Shown: positions 46,975 through 56,330 of the stretch, piece after piece | Layout of the letters: each line of letters opens with the position of its first letter | Numbering within the stretch: the first letter of the stretch is position 1 | DNA from: Opitutaceae bacterium TAV5 | Lineage (GTDB): Bacteria > Verrucomicrobiota > Verrucomicrobiia > Opitutales > Opitutaceae | Assembly: GCA_000242935.3 (NCBI GenBank) | Contig: CP007053.1 | Span: 2,046,001-2,110,000 of the forward strand | DNA: 64,000 bases | Direction: 5' to 3' | Made by a program: the position numbers and the translations under genes | The notes under the pieces: generated by a model | The model's input: only the letters and a program-made list of their open reading frames with translations | Database searches by the model: none | Told to the model about the DNA's origin: nothing

Positions 46975-47008
46975 GACCTCCGTCCAGGCTACCCCACCCC
47001 GAAGCACT

Positions 47009-47197
47009 TCAGGTGATTCCCTGAAAAAGCACGGACGCACCCGGTCTGTCGTCGTCGAAAAAATCTCGGCATATGGAAAGAAATACGAGGTACGTTGCCA
47101 TCTTGATTCCCCGGACGGACGAAATCCCTGTATCACGTCTGTGTGGATACAGGAAAATGAACACCCGCCACGCCTGATCACCGTGTTGCCGCGATAA
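47009..47197 (+). pseudogene. DUF6883-like remnant
   Basis: An open stretch encoding SGDSLKKHGRTRSVVVEKIS, then GKKYEVRCHLDSPDGRNP, SVWIQENEHPPRLITVLP, which looks like the C-terminal 60 % of a DUF6883 protein. The expected N-terminal half is missing. The ATG at 46971 is in another frame and runs into a stop after 17 codons, so the gene appears truncated or frameshifted. It directly follows the DUF4926-type gene, as DUF6883 genes often do. Confidence 0.5.
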
Positions 47198-47256
47198 ACC
47201 TTTCCTTGCTTTTGCCATCTGAAGGCCTTGCACCGGAAAAACGGGAAAGATGCAGG

Positions 47257-49062
47257 CTAGCGAAGGGCTGTTTTTTCGACGGACCGGATGAGGATTCCGT
47301 GAGGGTCGGTAGTGGAGGCTGCACTCTGGAGGTGCAGGTAACTGATGCCGTCGAGCGTGGGAGCGATTTGGGAAAGGGGGTGCTTTTCGCCGTCATCGAT
47401 CCGGAAGACAGCGGGAGGCGTCTGGCGGAAATTCCATTCGATGGTGAGGCGGTGCCAACGGCCGGAAGTGAGCGACGGGCATTTGTTGATGCGTCCGGCG
47501 GAATCGAGGTTGAGGACGAATTGTGAAAAGCGGGCGACGACGGGATCGGTGGGATTGAACCATCGGTCGACGAGCGCGATTTGCGTGCCGGCACTGCCGG
47601 GAGGCTGGCGCAGGTGAATCACAAGACGGCCGGCGTGAGCGGCCGGGAAATTCCAGACCGCGCCCTGTTTTTCCTCAATCAGGCGGGGGTCGGGATGACG
47701 GGCAATCTGCAGGACTTCGCTGGGTTCGCCGTCCGGATGCGGGATGAGCGCGGGGCCGGGTCGGCGGTTGGCGGAACAGTGGCCGGCGTAGCCATGCACG
47801 CTGCCGGCGCGACTCTTGAGATAGCTGTGAATGCTCCAGTCAACCAGACCGAGGGTGAAATCGTCGCGGCGATCGGTTTCCAGAAGCCAGTCGGGATCGA
47901 AGAGAAGGAGGCGGGCGGATTCGGGATGCTGTCCGAACGCCAGAAGCACCTTGCCACAGGGCAGCTCGACGGCCTGGGACTGGTGGACGCTCTTGTCCCG
48001 GGAGCCGTCATTGCCGCCACGACTGCGAAAATCGATGTCGTTGCGGCGGTCGTTGAGATGGAGTTCGCGAAATCCGCGCCAGGTCTTTCCGTCGTCGTCG
48101 GAGAGGGCCGCATGGATGGCGTCACGGTTGGTGAATACATCCTCCCAGATGCCGTCGATCACATCCTGACCGAGGCCGGGCTGGAGTGCGTGGTCCGGCT
48201 CGGGAAGCGGAGTGGTGTTGTTGAAGAAACAGAGGAGGCGCCCGTTCGAGAGGCGGAACAGAAGAGGGGTCGTGATCGTGCCATAAAAGCGGGAGGGCGC
48301 GGGAGGCGTCCAGGTGTCGCCCGCATCATCGGAAAAGGATTCCCAATAGCGGTCGTGCGCGGTGCGGATGAGCATGTGAAGACGTCCGTCCGAAAGTTCG
48401 GCGATGGTGGGTTCGGCTCCGCAGTTTTCCCAGCGAAGCCCTTCGTGAGGCCAGACCAGACCGGGGCCGGAAATCACCGGGAGGCAGACGTAACGCCAGG
48501 TGGCTCCATCGTCATCGGAGAGGTAAACGATGGCGTGTTGACGGCCGTTACCGCCGGCAGCAGTGGCCGCATGCACGGGGAAGAGCCAGCGTTTGCGGGA
48601 GCGAAGCGGAAGCGGCTGGCGCGGGGTAAGCATTCGGGGGAGGAGGTCGCCCACGCGCGTGGTGGCGAAAGGGCCGTCGGGGCCTTGTGCGGAGCGGTGG
48701 AGGTAGAGGCCGGGTGCCGGACAGTTGGCACGGATGCTGTGGAACTCCTCAAGGGTGACGGGACCGCCTTCGTGGCAAAAGAGGGTCAGCCAGTCTCCTG
48801 ACCAGGGGCTGCGGACAGTGGCTCCTGGAGAAAGGGACGGAGAATCGTTCTCGACCCAGGAAAAGCCGTGGTCGGGGCTGGAGAGGTAGATATTGCGGAC
48901 GGTGCCGCGGGCAAAGCTGCCACGGAAGCCGTAGTGCCGGATTTCGCCATCGGGCAGGAGCATGAGCTCGCGAATGGCGTTGGTCGGAGGGATGCCGACG
49001 ATCTGCGGGGCGAAGACAGACCGGAGGCGGTCGAGCGAAGCCGGGGATGTTGTGTTTGTCAT
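47257..49062 (-). CDS. Sialidase-fold protein with C-terminal LamG-like domain
   Basis: 601 residues, no signal peptide (MTNTTSPASLDRLRS). N-terminal two thirds are a BNR propeller with Asp boxes SDDDGATWRYV, SDDAGDTWTPP and SDDDGKTWRGF; the C-terminal third (from about residue 400) is a concanavalin-like sandwich with GRWHRLTIEWNF and FRIDDGEKH. A catalytic Tyr/Glu/Arg set cannot be confirmed by eye. Last gene of the minus-strand locus, 12 bases after the CBM9-like gene. Predicted cytoplasmic like the other two sialidase-fold proteins. Confidence 0.8.
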   Translation of the reverse strand: MTNTTSPASLDRLRSVFAPQIVGIPPTNAIRELMLLPDGEIRHYGFRGSFARGTVRNIYLSSPDHGFSWVENDSPSLSPGATVRSPWSGDWLTLFCHEGGPVTLEEFHSIRANCPAPGLYLHRSAQGPDGPFATTRVGDLLPRMLTPRQPLPLRSRKRWLFPVHAATAAGGNGRQHAIVYLSDDDGATWRYVCLPVISGPGLVWPHEGLRWENCGAEPTIAELSDGRLHMLIRTAHDRYWESFSDDAGDTWTPPAPSRFYGTITTPLLFRLSNGRLLCFFNNTTPLPEPDHALQPGLGQDVIDGIWEDVFTNRDAIHAALSDDDGKTWRGFRELHLNDRRNDIDFRSRGGNDGSRDKSVHQSQAVELPCGKVLLAFGQHPESARLLLFDPDWLLETDRRDDFTLGLVDWSIHSYLKSRAGSVHGYAGHCSANRRPGPALIPHPDGEPSEVLQIARHPDPRLIEEKQGAVWNFPAAHAGRLVIHLRQPPGSAGTQIALVDRWFNPTDPVVARFSQFVLNLDSAGRINKCPSLTSGRWHRLTIEWNFRQTPPAVFRIDDGEKHPLSQIAPTLDGISYLHLQSAASTTDPHGILIRSVEKTALR

Positions 49063-49074
49063 TTGGATACGAGA

Positions 49075-49914
49075 TCAGTTTTCCGGTGAACGGTGCTCAA
49101 GGACAAGCCAGCCGTAACGGGAAGGCGCATGGGGCTTGGGGACGCTGAGACCGGGATCGGACCAGATAGTGAAGATTTTGCCGTCGGCGCCGTGATTCCA
49201 GCGGGCGAAGTTGGCGCGGATTTCCGGAGGGTATGGCAGGGCGGTTTCAGACAGGCCAAGTTCGCGGCGGAGCCAGATCCAGGGGAAATCGATTTCGAGT
49301 ATCCAGCCCGGACCGGCAGCCTGGCGACCTCCGTGGGCGAGCAAACCGGGAACGCGCCGGAGCGTGAAGCGGATGCTTTCCACTGCGGAATCCATCGCAA
49401 GGCTTTCGACAAGGGTGGCTCCGGAGTTCCAGGAAAAATCGAGTTTTTGTGGCGTCCATGCGCGGAGGTCCGCGATGGAGCCGGCGGCGTTGATTTCGAG
49501 GCCGCGACCTTCAGCGACGCGGGGTTCGGGTCGGGCGAAAAATATCTCCACGCAATCGTCGCGAAAGGTTTCTCCGTCGTGCTGGCGGTCGGTGGCGGAG
49601 CGAATGTCCCGGTCTTCGCAGAGAAATTTTATGCGGAGCGAGGCGCCGGTATTGAGGAGGAGAACTTCGGTGGGTTCGAGCGGGGGCGTTTTCTGCGACC
49701 AGAAATCACGAAGACCGAGGCGAGCCGCCTGACTCCACTCTTCCGGATCGAGCGATCCGGTGATGAGTGGAACCGGCAAACGGGGCGATGGGTCAGCCAC
49801 ATTGGCGCTGGCAGTCAACAGCAAGGGAGCAATGGCAAGGCTGATGAAAAGCAGCCAGGCCAGATCCCGGCATTTGGCAAGATGAGCGGCACCGCATGAT
49901 CGGCGAGGAATCAT
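49075..49914 (-). CDS. Secreted CBM9/DOMON-like carbohydrate-binding protein
   Basis: 279 residues with a leader (LAWLLFISLAIAPLLLTASANVA). The body matches the carbohydrate-binding family 9-like fold: LITGSLDPEEWSQAARLG, SLRIKFLCEDRDI, DDCVEIFFARPEPR, SWNSGATLVESLAMDSAVES and EIDFPWIWLRREL. It has no catalytic motif. It would capture a glycan or other ligand in the periplasm or outside. Between the pseudopilin (14-base gap) and the sialidase-fold gene, same operon. Confidence 0.8.
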   Translation of the reverse strand: MIPRRSCGAAHLAKCRDLAWLLFISLAIAPLLLTASANVADPSPRLPVPLITGSLDPEEWSQAARLGLRDFWSQKTPPLEPTEVLLLNTGASLRIKFLCEDRDIRSATDRQHDGETFRDDCVEIFFARPEPRVAEGRGLEINAAGSIADLRAWTPQKLDFSWNSGATLVESLAMDSAVESIRFTLRRVPGLLAHGGRQAAGPGWILEIDFPWIWLRRELGLSETALPYPPEIRANFARWNHGADGKIFTIWSDPGLSVPKPHAPSRYGWLVLEHRSPEN

Positions 49915-49928
49915 ATCCGGAAACAGAA

Positions 49929-50666
49929 TCAGATCTCATCGAGCTTGGACCATTTCCATGAAAAGTCCGATCCGGATGTTTTGCTTGTCGGTATCCAGGT
50001 TACGCTGCCACTCATCCGAAAAGCATGAAAGCCCTTGCCCTCATGATTGTTGGCAGAGGCGCCATCCAGGACCGGATCCCACCATTTGCAAAAATCGACT
50101 ATCACCACGCGGCGCGGCGGCAGTTGAGAGAGCTGGGTGGGTTTCTCCTCGTCACTGTTGGCCGTGAAAGGGCCGCTTGTCGCCTGCAGGGACAGCCAGT
50201 AGGAAGTCTCCACCCGTGTTGTATTGTCGAGGTTGTATTGTTTGCGGCTGCGGTCTGCGGGGCATTGGAAAATCGTCGGCAACTCCGGTCTGGTCGCGGA
50301 AGACGTCGGCCTGCGCAAGTTCAGGTAGGGCAACAACAGTCCGAAATTGTAATAGCCACTGCCGCTATTGATCCACAGGTGTCCCATGCCCTTCTGCCCG
50401 TTACCGGTCGATGGTCCCCAATCCTTGTTGTCATTGCCATACATGACAAGGGCCTGCCCGATTGAGCGAACGTTGCTCAGGCAGGTGGTTTTGCGGGCGC
50501 TTTCACGGACTTTTCCGACGACCGGGATCATGATGCCGGCGAGGATGCCGATGATCGCGATGACCGTAAGGAGTTCGACCAGGGTAAAGGCACTCAGGGT
50601 GCCATTCATGCCGGACTTCCCGGCATGGGTGGAATTCGGGGTGTGATTTGTCTTTCGGGCTATCAT
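49929..50666 (-). CDS. Solitary pseudopilin, degenerate H-X9-DG
   Basis: 245 residues; Asn/His-rich leader then SA before FTLVELLTVIAIIGILAGIMIP, so the -1 residue is Ala. The C-terminal end is NNHEGKGFHAFRMSGSVTW: the DG is replaced by SG and the spacing from the His is ten rather than nine. Neighbours are a GPH symporter upstream and CBM9-like gene downstream. Otherwise the fold is the standard pseudopilin. Confidence 0.92.
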   Translation of the reverse strand: MIARKTNHTPNSTHAGKSGMNGTLSAFTLVELLTVIAIIGILAGIMIPVVGKVRESARKTTCLSNVRSIGQALVMYGNDNKDWGPSTGNGQKGMGHLWINSGSGYYNFGLLLPYLNLRRPTSSATRPELPTIFQCPADRSRKQYNLDNTTRVETSYWLSLQATSGPFTANSDEEKPTQLSQLPPRRVVIVDFCKWWDPVLDGASANNHEGKGFHAFRMSGSVTWIPTSKTSGSDFSWKWSKLDEI

Positions 50667-50741
50667 GTCATTGTGCCTCCTGGGGGGGGATGGATGGGAT
50701 TCTGTCTGGAAAAAATCTTTGGGTGGGCAGTTCTGTCATTC

Positions 50742-52160
50742 TCAAAGTTTTCCCCTTCGCGCTTCAAGTTGGGCGCGGATTTCGCGGGCGCGTTCTTCGG
50801 TGATGGGGAACCACCAGAGGAGAAAGAGGGCGATGATGGCGGAGGCGGAAGGGATGATGTAGAACCACCAGCGCATCGCATCGACGACACCGGCGGCCTG
50901 GGCGGAGCCGGAGGCGGCGTGGTAGCCGGTGACGGCCAGGACAAAACCCGCGAGAACGGCGGTCGCCGAGATGGAGAGCTTGGAGATCCATGCGGAAACG
51001 GCCCCGATGGCGCCTTCGCGGCGGAAGCCGGTGTTGAGTTCGTCGTCGTCACAGATGTCGGCCTTGATGGAGGAGATGAGCAACCAGAAACCGGAACCGG
51101 AGGGCATGGTAAAGGCCAGCACGACCAGACTGAGCCAGGGATTTTCCGGAGTGTAGAAGAGCCACTTGGCAAATCCGCTGATGACCAGCAGGATCAGGCA
51201 AAGGGCGAGCGTCTTGCGTTTCCCGATACGTTGGGAGAGGCGGTTGAGGAGGAAGACGGAGGCCAGGCCGATGACGAGGGCGACATTGCCGCCGACGCCG
51301 GCGAGGACACCTTGTTTGACGGTGTCGCCGTTGAAGAGATAATAGAGCCCGATGTAGAAGCCGAGATGGTTGACGGTGCGCCCTCCCACCACGGTGAAAA
51401 AGGTGATGAGCACCATCATGATGAAAGGCTTGTTTTTCAGTGTCATCCCGACCGATTTCAGGATGGGGATCTTGTCCTGGTTTTGGGCTTTCCTGAAAAA
51501 CCGTTCGCGCAGAAAGATCACCGGGATGAGGCCGGAGAGGATGACGAGGATGCCGACACAGACGCCCATCCAGCGGGCGCCGGTGAGAGTGCTGCCTCCC
51601 CAGACCGGGAACTGGGTAAAGGCGTAGGTCCAGGGGACGACGAGGCCGACGGCGGTGCCCATGTAGGCCCGGATTTCCATGACGCGGGTGCGCTCGTTGT
51701 AGTCGGGCGTGAGTTCGTAGCCGAGAGCGGTCCAGGGAATCGTGAAAAAGGTCTGGAACGTGAAAAAGAGGATGGAGAAGGCCGTGAACCAGATGAAGAC
51801 GCCGGTGGAAGAGAGGCCGCCAGGCACGAGCCAGAGCAGGGGAAAGGTGATGCCGGCGCCGAGCGCGCCGAAGAGCATGAAGGGGCGACGGCGGCCCCAG
51901 CGGGTGCGGGCGTTGTCGGAGAGGGCGCCGACGACGGGGTCGGTGATCGCATCCCAGAACCGCATGATGCCGATGGCCACGCCGAGCAGGCGCGGGTCCA
52001 TGTGGAGCGCGATGTTGAAGATCGGGTTGGCATTGGACATCAGTGTGTCCGTGCCGATGTGGTCGGAAAAGTTGCCCATGCCGTAGGCGAGGCGCCGGGA
52101 AGGAGGCACCTTGTCCTCGGTAGCAGTGGGCCGGACCTTGTGGAAGAGTTTGGTGGACAC
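50742..52160 (-). CDS. GPH-family sugar:cation symporter (MelB-like)
   Basis: 472 residues, 12 predicted membrane spans. Family signatures include LAYGMGNFSDHIG at the N-terminus, RFWDAITDPVVGALSDNARTRWGRRRPFMLFGALGAG with the RxGRRRP loop, and central segments typical of MelB/XynB-like glycoside-pentoside-hexuronide transporters. Start is GTG at 52160. It probably imports the oligosaccharide made by the enzymes in this locus. Lies between the anchorless PEP paralogue and the pseudopilin. Confidence 0.92.
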   Translation of the reverse strand: MSTKLFHKVRPTATEDKVPPSRRLAYGMGNFSDHIGTDTLMSNANPIFNIALHMDPRLLGVAIGIMRFWDAITDPVVGALSDNARTRWGRRRPFMLFGALGAGITFPLLWLVPGGLSSTGVFIWFTAFSILFFTFQTFFTIPWTALGYELTPDYNERTRVMEIRAYMGTAVGLVVPWTYAFTQFPVWGGSTLTGARWMGVCVGILVILSGLIPVIFLRERFFRKAQNQDKIPILKSVGMTLKNKPFIMMVLITFFTVVGGRTVNHLGFYIGLYYLFNGDTVKQGVLAGVGGNVALVIGLASVFLLNRLSQRIGKRKTLALCLILLVISGFAKWLFYTPENPWLSLVVLAFTMPSGSGFWLLISSIKADICDDDELNTGFRREGAIGAVSAWISKLSISATAVLAGFVLAVTGYHAASGSAQAAGVVDAMRWWFYIIPSASAIIALFLLWWFPITEERAREIRAQLEARRGKL

Positions 52161-52253
52161 GGAGGGCGGAGCGGGAGGGAAAAGCTGAAGGCTGAAGACT
52201 GAAGGTCTGCGGAGGAGAGGAGGCGTTGTTTGTCATCCGGGGGCAGTTTGAAA

Positions 52254-52277
52254 AACCACAGAGAGCACACAGAGACG
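52254..52277. repeat. CACAGAG-type short tandem unit
   Basis: AACCACAGAGAGCACACAGAGACG, two roughly 10-base CACAGAGA units. Same style as the larger inverted repeats at 37817, 59461 and 60517. Intergenic, right after the gene ending at 52291. Confidence 0.4.
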
Positions 52278-52290
52278 CCCGAAGTCTTGT

Positions 52291-52929
52291 TTATTTCGGA
52301 GCGGTGTGCGTGATGGTCAGATTATCAAAAGCGTAGCCACTGCCGCCGCGCACCGTGGCGAGAATCATGAAACCAAGCGGTGTCCCGATCACGGATTCAC
52401 CTTTGGCGGTTTTTGTGTTTTCGGTGATGTAAAAGGTGCAGGTCCACCGTTTCCACTGGCCGGGAGGGGGAGCGGGATCGGCGACGATGTTGATTTCGGA
52501 CGGCGGGAGACGCTCGCTCCAGTCGTAAGTCGCGTCCTTGTTGGTATCGGACAGCAGGGAGATCACGAACCGGTTCTCCGGAAACGTGAGGTCGTCGAAA
52601 CAGCCGACGTCGAAGCTCACGGTCCAGGTGCCGGGAGCAATGACCTTGCCGGGGAAATACCGGGCGATGCCGCGAGCGGCGGGAGCATCGCCGGTGTTGG
52701 CGCCCGACCAGAAATTGCCGCCGGCGGTGGCGCGAAGTTCCCCCTGGGTTTCGATGAAGCGATTGCCGATCGCGGACCACTTGCCGGCCACGCGTTGCCA
52801 GGACCCGCTCCCCAGAGCATCAACCGAATCCTGGATGAGCGGCGGGCTATCGGCTGCTCCGCAAAGCAGGCCGGGGAGCAGGGCAGTGGCGAAAAGGAGC
52901 AGGGAGCGGATGGTTGGCAATGAGTTCAT
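52291..52929 (-). CDS. Secreted protein, anchorless paralogue of the PEP-CTERM protein
   Basis: 212 residues with a signal peptide (SLLLFATALLPGLLCGAA). The body aligns throughout with the protein encoded just upstream at 53018: SYAYNER/TYDWSER, TWTYTFTITEDTK/RWTCTFYITENTK, GSTLGFLII/GTPLGFMIL and SGYAFDNLTITYTAP/SGYAFDNLTITHTAP. It stops exactly where the paralogue enters its PEP-CTERM signal (TAPK, stop). So it should be released instead of exosortase-processed. Function unknown; probably a sugar-binding or structural module. Confidence 0.85.
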   Translation of the reverse strand: MNSLPTIRSLLLFATALLPGLLCGAADSPPLIQDSVDALGSGSWQRVAGKWSAIGNRFIETQGELRATAGGNFWSGANTGDAPAARGIARYFPGKVIAPGTWTVSFDVGCFDDLTFPENRFVISLLSDTNKDATYDWSERLPPSEINIVADPAPPPGQWKRWTCTFYITENTKTAKGESVIGTPLGFMILATVRGGSGYAFDNLTITHTAPK

Positions 52930-53017
52930 CAAGGTATCGGGTTTGTCAGGATGGTATCGGGGCGGGGGGAGAGGGAGGCGTTAACCAGTCCCCCCCCTCC
53001 CCCCTTCTTTTCTTTTT

Positions 53018-53764
53018 TCACGCGTCCGGGCACGATCGGACCCCGCGGCGGCGGCGAATGCAGACGGCTGCGCCAAGGGCAGCGAGTCCGGCCAAGGCTG
53101 CGACCATGCCGGGCTCGGGGACGGGCGCTGTGTAGGTGATGGTGAGATTGTCGAAGGCGTAGCCGGAATCGTTGGGGACCGCCGATATGATCAGGAACCC
53201 GAGGGTGGAGCCGACGACCGAATCACCAGCCCGATTTTTAGTATCCTCGGTGATGGTGAAGGTATAGGTCCAGGTCTCCCATGTCATGGCCGCCGGTGTG
53301 GAAGCGGAGGTGATGGTAACGGCACTCGCCTCCAGTCGTTCGTTGTAAGCATAGGAACCGGCAGCCCCTTGAGTGTCGGCGAGCAGGTTGATTTCGAGAC
53401 TGCTGACAAAGTTGGGGATGTATTCCGTGTCGAGACGCCCGATGTCGAAAGTCGCTGTGTAGGTGCCGACTTCCAGTGTCTTGCCGGAGAAATATTGGTA
53501 GATGCCACGGTTGGGAGTTCCCGACCCCGTCATGTTACCACCTATCCAGTAGTTTTCGCCTGCCGTCGGCGCAAGACCGCCTCTGTCCGTGTAAACATTG
53601 TTGTTCACAGACGTATTGGTAACCACGCGGGTCCAATCCGTGGTGTTTTCCACCGGATCGGTGACGACGGTGACGGGAGCGGCAGCGTGGAGCGAACCGG
53701 CAATAACGAGCGCAGGCAGAAGGCCGAGAGCTCGGGCAGGCAGGATGGTGTAGTTGTGCTTCAT
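53018..53764 (-). CDS. PEP-CTERM secreted protein
   Basis: 248 residues from ATG 53764 (MKHNYTILPARAL). Signal peptide ending around SLHAAAP, an approximately 190-residue jelly-roll-like beta body, and a PEP-CTERM tail: VPEPGM, hydrophobic VAALAGLAALGAAVCI, RRRR, then a 10-residue extension beyond the usual arginines. Tandem duplicate lies downstream without the tail. Between the GH74-like gene and the anchorless paralogue in the same operon. Confidence 0.9.
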   Translation of the reverse strand: MKHNYTILPARALGLLPALVIAGSLHAAAPVTVVTDPVENTTDWTRVVTNTSVNNNVYTDRGGLAPTAGENYWIGGNMTGSGTPNRGIYQYFSGKTLEVGTYTATFDIGRLDTEYIPNFVSSLEINLLADTQGAAGSYAYNERLEASAVTITSASTPAAMTWETWTYTFTITEDTKNRAGDSVVGSTLGFLIISAVPNDSGYAFDNLTITYTAPVPEPGMVAALAGLAALGAAVCIRRRRGVRSCPDA

Positions 53765-53820
53765 GGTGATGCGAGGTTGATGGTGGTGGTTAACAGGAAC
53801 AGGAGGAGAAGGGGGGAGGG

Positions 53821-56214
53821 TCAGGGAGCTGGCTTGAGGACGCCGCTGATTATGCCGGCGCCGAAATTGGTCACGTAGATGCGGTCGGCGCGGCGCGGGT
53901 CGAAGGCGACGTTCATGGGACGCCAGAAGGGATACCCGGCAAGGCGTCGCCAGCTCTTGCCGTTGTCGTCGCTGAAGTGCAGGCCGTCGCCCGAACGCGC
54001 CCACGATGCGGCGTAGAGGTGGCCGGGGTGGCGAGGATCGATGGACACCGCGTAGGTGGGATTCGGGAAAATCGATTCCCAGCTTTGCCCGCCGTCGGTG
54101 CTGCGCCAGACGCCACCGTCCGTCGCATCGGGATCGGATGTCCTGGCCAAGGCGCTGAGGTATAAGGTGCGAGGATCGTGCGGATCGAGGGTAAGGGTGT
54201 TGGGAAACACGACACCGGGACGACGCCAGAGTTGCTGCCAGGTGAGTCCGTTGTCGGCGCTCGTGTAGAGGGCCCCCGGCAGGATGCCTTTGGGCGAATG
54301 GCGAATGGTCGTCAACGCATACAAACGGTCGCCGGCGGGCGTGCCGGTGATACGCAGGACGTTGAGGTTTTCCGGGAGGATGCCGTTGTTGCGTTGTTGC
54401 CAGGTACGTCCGTCGTTGTCGGAAAAATACGCGCCGTGACCCGGGACGGCGACCCAGAGATGGCGGGCACCGGCGGCGGAGCGCGGGTCGAGCCAGATGT
54501 CGGTGACGGAGCGTCCGGGGAGACCGTTGTTGACCTCTTTGGATTGCCAGGTTCGGCCTCCATCGGTGGAAAGCACCACGCCTCCGCGGTAATTACCCAG
54601 GTCGCGCTGGTATTTCCAGGTGGGGATGTCGTGCGTGGTGGAGGCGGCGGCCCAGAGCTTGTTTTTTACGTCGGGGTCGATGGCGAGGGCGTAGCTGTTC
54701 TGGTTCCAGGGATTTCCGGCTGTGTGTTGTTGCCAGAGGGTGCCGTCGCGGGTGGCGGACCAGCCGGAGAAATCGGTGGAGGCGATGTAACGGTGGTCGT
54801 AGTCGTGCGGATCGAAGTAGTAGTGCCACACGCTCATGATCTGGAGTCCGCCGCCAGGCTGGCCGGTGATCAGGCCGTCGGGAGCGTGGATCTGGCGCCA
54901 GGTGCGGCCCCGGTTTTTGCTGATGTAGAAACAGGCGTAGGTGGAGGCGAGGACGATGTCAGGATTCTGCGGATACACGGCGAGCCCGGAAACATGGCGC
55001 TGCCAGCCCCATTGCCGGGTGTTCCAGGAGGTGTTTTCGATGTTGTAGCCCGGTTGATCCGGGTGCTGGACAAGGGTGGGGCTCCATGTGTCGCCGCCAT
55101 CGTCGCTGCGGTAGAGCATGGAAATGCCGGTGTCATGCGTGCTTGAGGGAAGCGGTCCGCGCATGACGAGATAGACGCATCGCGGGTCGCTCTCGCTCGT
55201 GGCGACTTGCAGGAACTCGGTGGGTTTGGAGGCGTCAACAAAAAGTCCGTCGCGGCCTCCGGGCCGCCAGGTGGCCCCGCCGTCATCCGACCGGTAAATG
55301 CCGCCGGAGAATTTTCCGGCCTCGTCGAAGTGCGTGGGAAAGGTCGCATAAAAAACGCCTTTCTCCTCGCTGCCAGCCATATCCACCGGATGGATACGGC
55401 TTTCGGCGGAGGAGGATGCGGCTGATCGCGGCAGCCCGGCGGTGACGGGCCGCCAGGCGCGCCCGTCGTCGTCGCTCAGGTAAATGCCGTTGGCCGCGGC
55501 GACAAGGACCCGACGGGGCGAAGTGTTGACGAAATGAATGGCGATGAGGTGCCCGCTGCCGGGGGGCAGATCGGAGAATCGCTCCCAGGTGTCGCCGCCG
55601 TCCGTCGTCCGGTAGAGACGGGCTCCCTGTTTTTTAACCGCTGCCGCGGAGGTTCCCGGATTAAAACCCGCGAAGCCGATCTTCGGTCGGGCATGGGAAA
55701 AAACAACGAGGCGGGGGGACTCCCGATGCCCCTCACGGGTGTCGTGCGCCTCCCAGGGACCGGGAATCGCGCGCCAGGTCGCCCCCGCGTCGTCGCTGCG
55801 CATGAAACCGAGCGTGCAACCGGTGAAGACGACACGTGCCTTGGCCGGATCGGGATCGGTAGCAAAACCCCAGATACGCTGTTGGGCGCTTTCCCGCACG
55901 TTGCTTTGAGTCAGCCTCCGCAGTTGATCGTAGGGAATCATCTCCCAGGTCACCCCGCTATTGGTGGTGCGGTAGGCACCGCCCATGTCCCCGGAGAGAA
56001 GGATGAGGTCGGGATTGTGCGGCGAGAAGACCGGCCCCCGGAACCGGCCTCCGCCACCGGGCCCGACAGGCGCCCAGTCGAAGAGCTGCCCCTGGGATTT
56101 TTCCCCCGGCACACGAACACTGCCATCAAGAGAAGGAGCGGAAATAACCCCGGAGACCGAAAAGGCACTCATGAGGATCGTGACAGTGGGCAGAAGCAAA
56201 CGGGGCAAAAACAT
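53821..56214 (-). CDS. Secreted multi-propeller glycoside hydrolase, GH74-like
   Basis: 797 residues with a signal peptide (LLLPTVTILMSAFSVSGVISA). The N-terminus WAPVGPGGGGRFRGPVFSPHNPD...MGGAYRTTNSGVTW recalls GH74 xyloglucanases, which are built of two seven-bladed propellers. Many Asp/BNR boxes are present (SDDAGATWRAI, TTDGGDTWERF, SDDDGRAWRPV, STDGGRTWQSK, SADNGLTWQQL). Catalytic aspartates cannot be fixed by eye. First gene of the minus-strand locus, divergent from a LacI gene by 116 bases. Could instead be a sortilin-type propeller of another activity. Confidence 0.82.
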   Translation of the reverse strand: MFLPRLLLPTVTILMSAFSVSGVISAPSLDGSVRVPGEKSQGQLFDWAPVGPGGGGRFRGPVFSPHNPDLILLSGDMGGAYRTTNSGVTWEMIPYDQLRRLTQSNVRESAQQRIWGFATDPDPAKARVVFTGCTLGFMRSDDAGATWRAIPGPWEAHDTREGHRESPRLVVFSHARPKIGFAGFNPGTSAAAVKKQGARLYRTTDGGDTWERFSDLPPGSGHLIAIHFVNTSPRRVLVAAANGIYLSDDDGRAWRPVTAGLPRSAASSSAESRIHPVDMAGSEEKGVFYATFPTHFDEAGKFSGGIYRSDDGGATWRPGGRDGLFVDASKPTEFLQVATSESDPRCVYLVMRGPLPSSTHDTGISMLYRSDDGGDTWSPTLVQHPDQPGYNIENTSWNTRQWGWQRHVSGLAVYPQNPDIVLASTYACFYISKNRGRTWRQIHAPDGLITGQPGGGLQIMSVWHYYFDPHDYDHRYIASTDFSGWSATRDGTLWQQHTAGNPWNQNSYALAIDPDVKNKLWAAASTTHDIPTWKYQRDLGNYRGGVVLSTDGGRTWQSKEVNNGLPGRSVTDIWLDPRSAAGARHLWVAVPGHGAYFSDNDGRTWQQRNNGILPENLNVLRITGTPAGDRLYALTTIRHSPKGILPGALYTSADNGLTWQQLWRRPGVVFPNTLTLDPHDPRTLYLSALARTSDPDATDGGVWRSTDGGQSWESIFPNPTYAVSIDPRHPGHLYAASWARSGDGLHFSDDNGKSWRRLAGYPFWRPMNVAFDPRRADRIYVTNFGAGIISGVLKPAP

Positions 56215-56330
56215 GGGGTGGATTTGAAAAAGAGTTTGGCAAAATACAAGATTTTATTTCAAATTTCATATCTGTTTGTCACCTGGACGCTTTTTAAACG
56301 CTGTCCGGAAACACCTTTATCTGCCTTCAT
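56215..56330. promoter_or_regulatory. A/T-rich divergent promoter between GH74-like locus and lacI
   Basis: 116 bases with an A/T-rich core near 56235-56280 (for example CAAAATACAAGATTTTATTTC), unusual against the surrounding GC. No TGTTAC or TGTAAC half-site as in the other loci, consistent with a different LacI recognition helix here. Confidence 0.5.
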
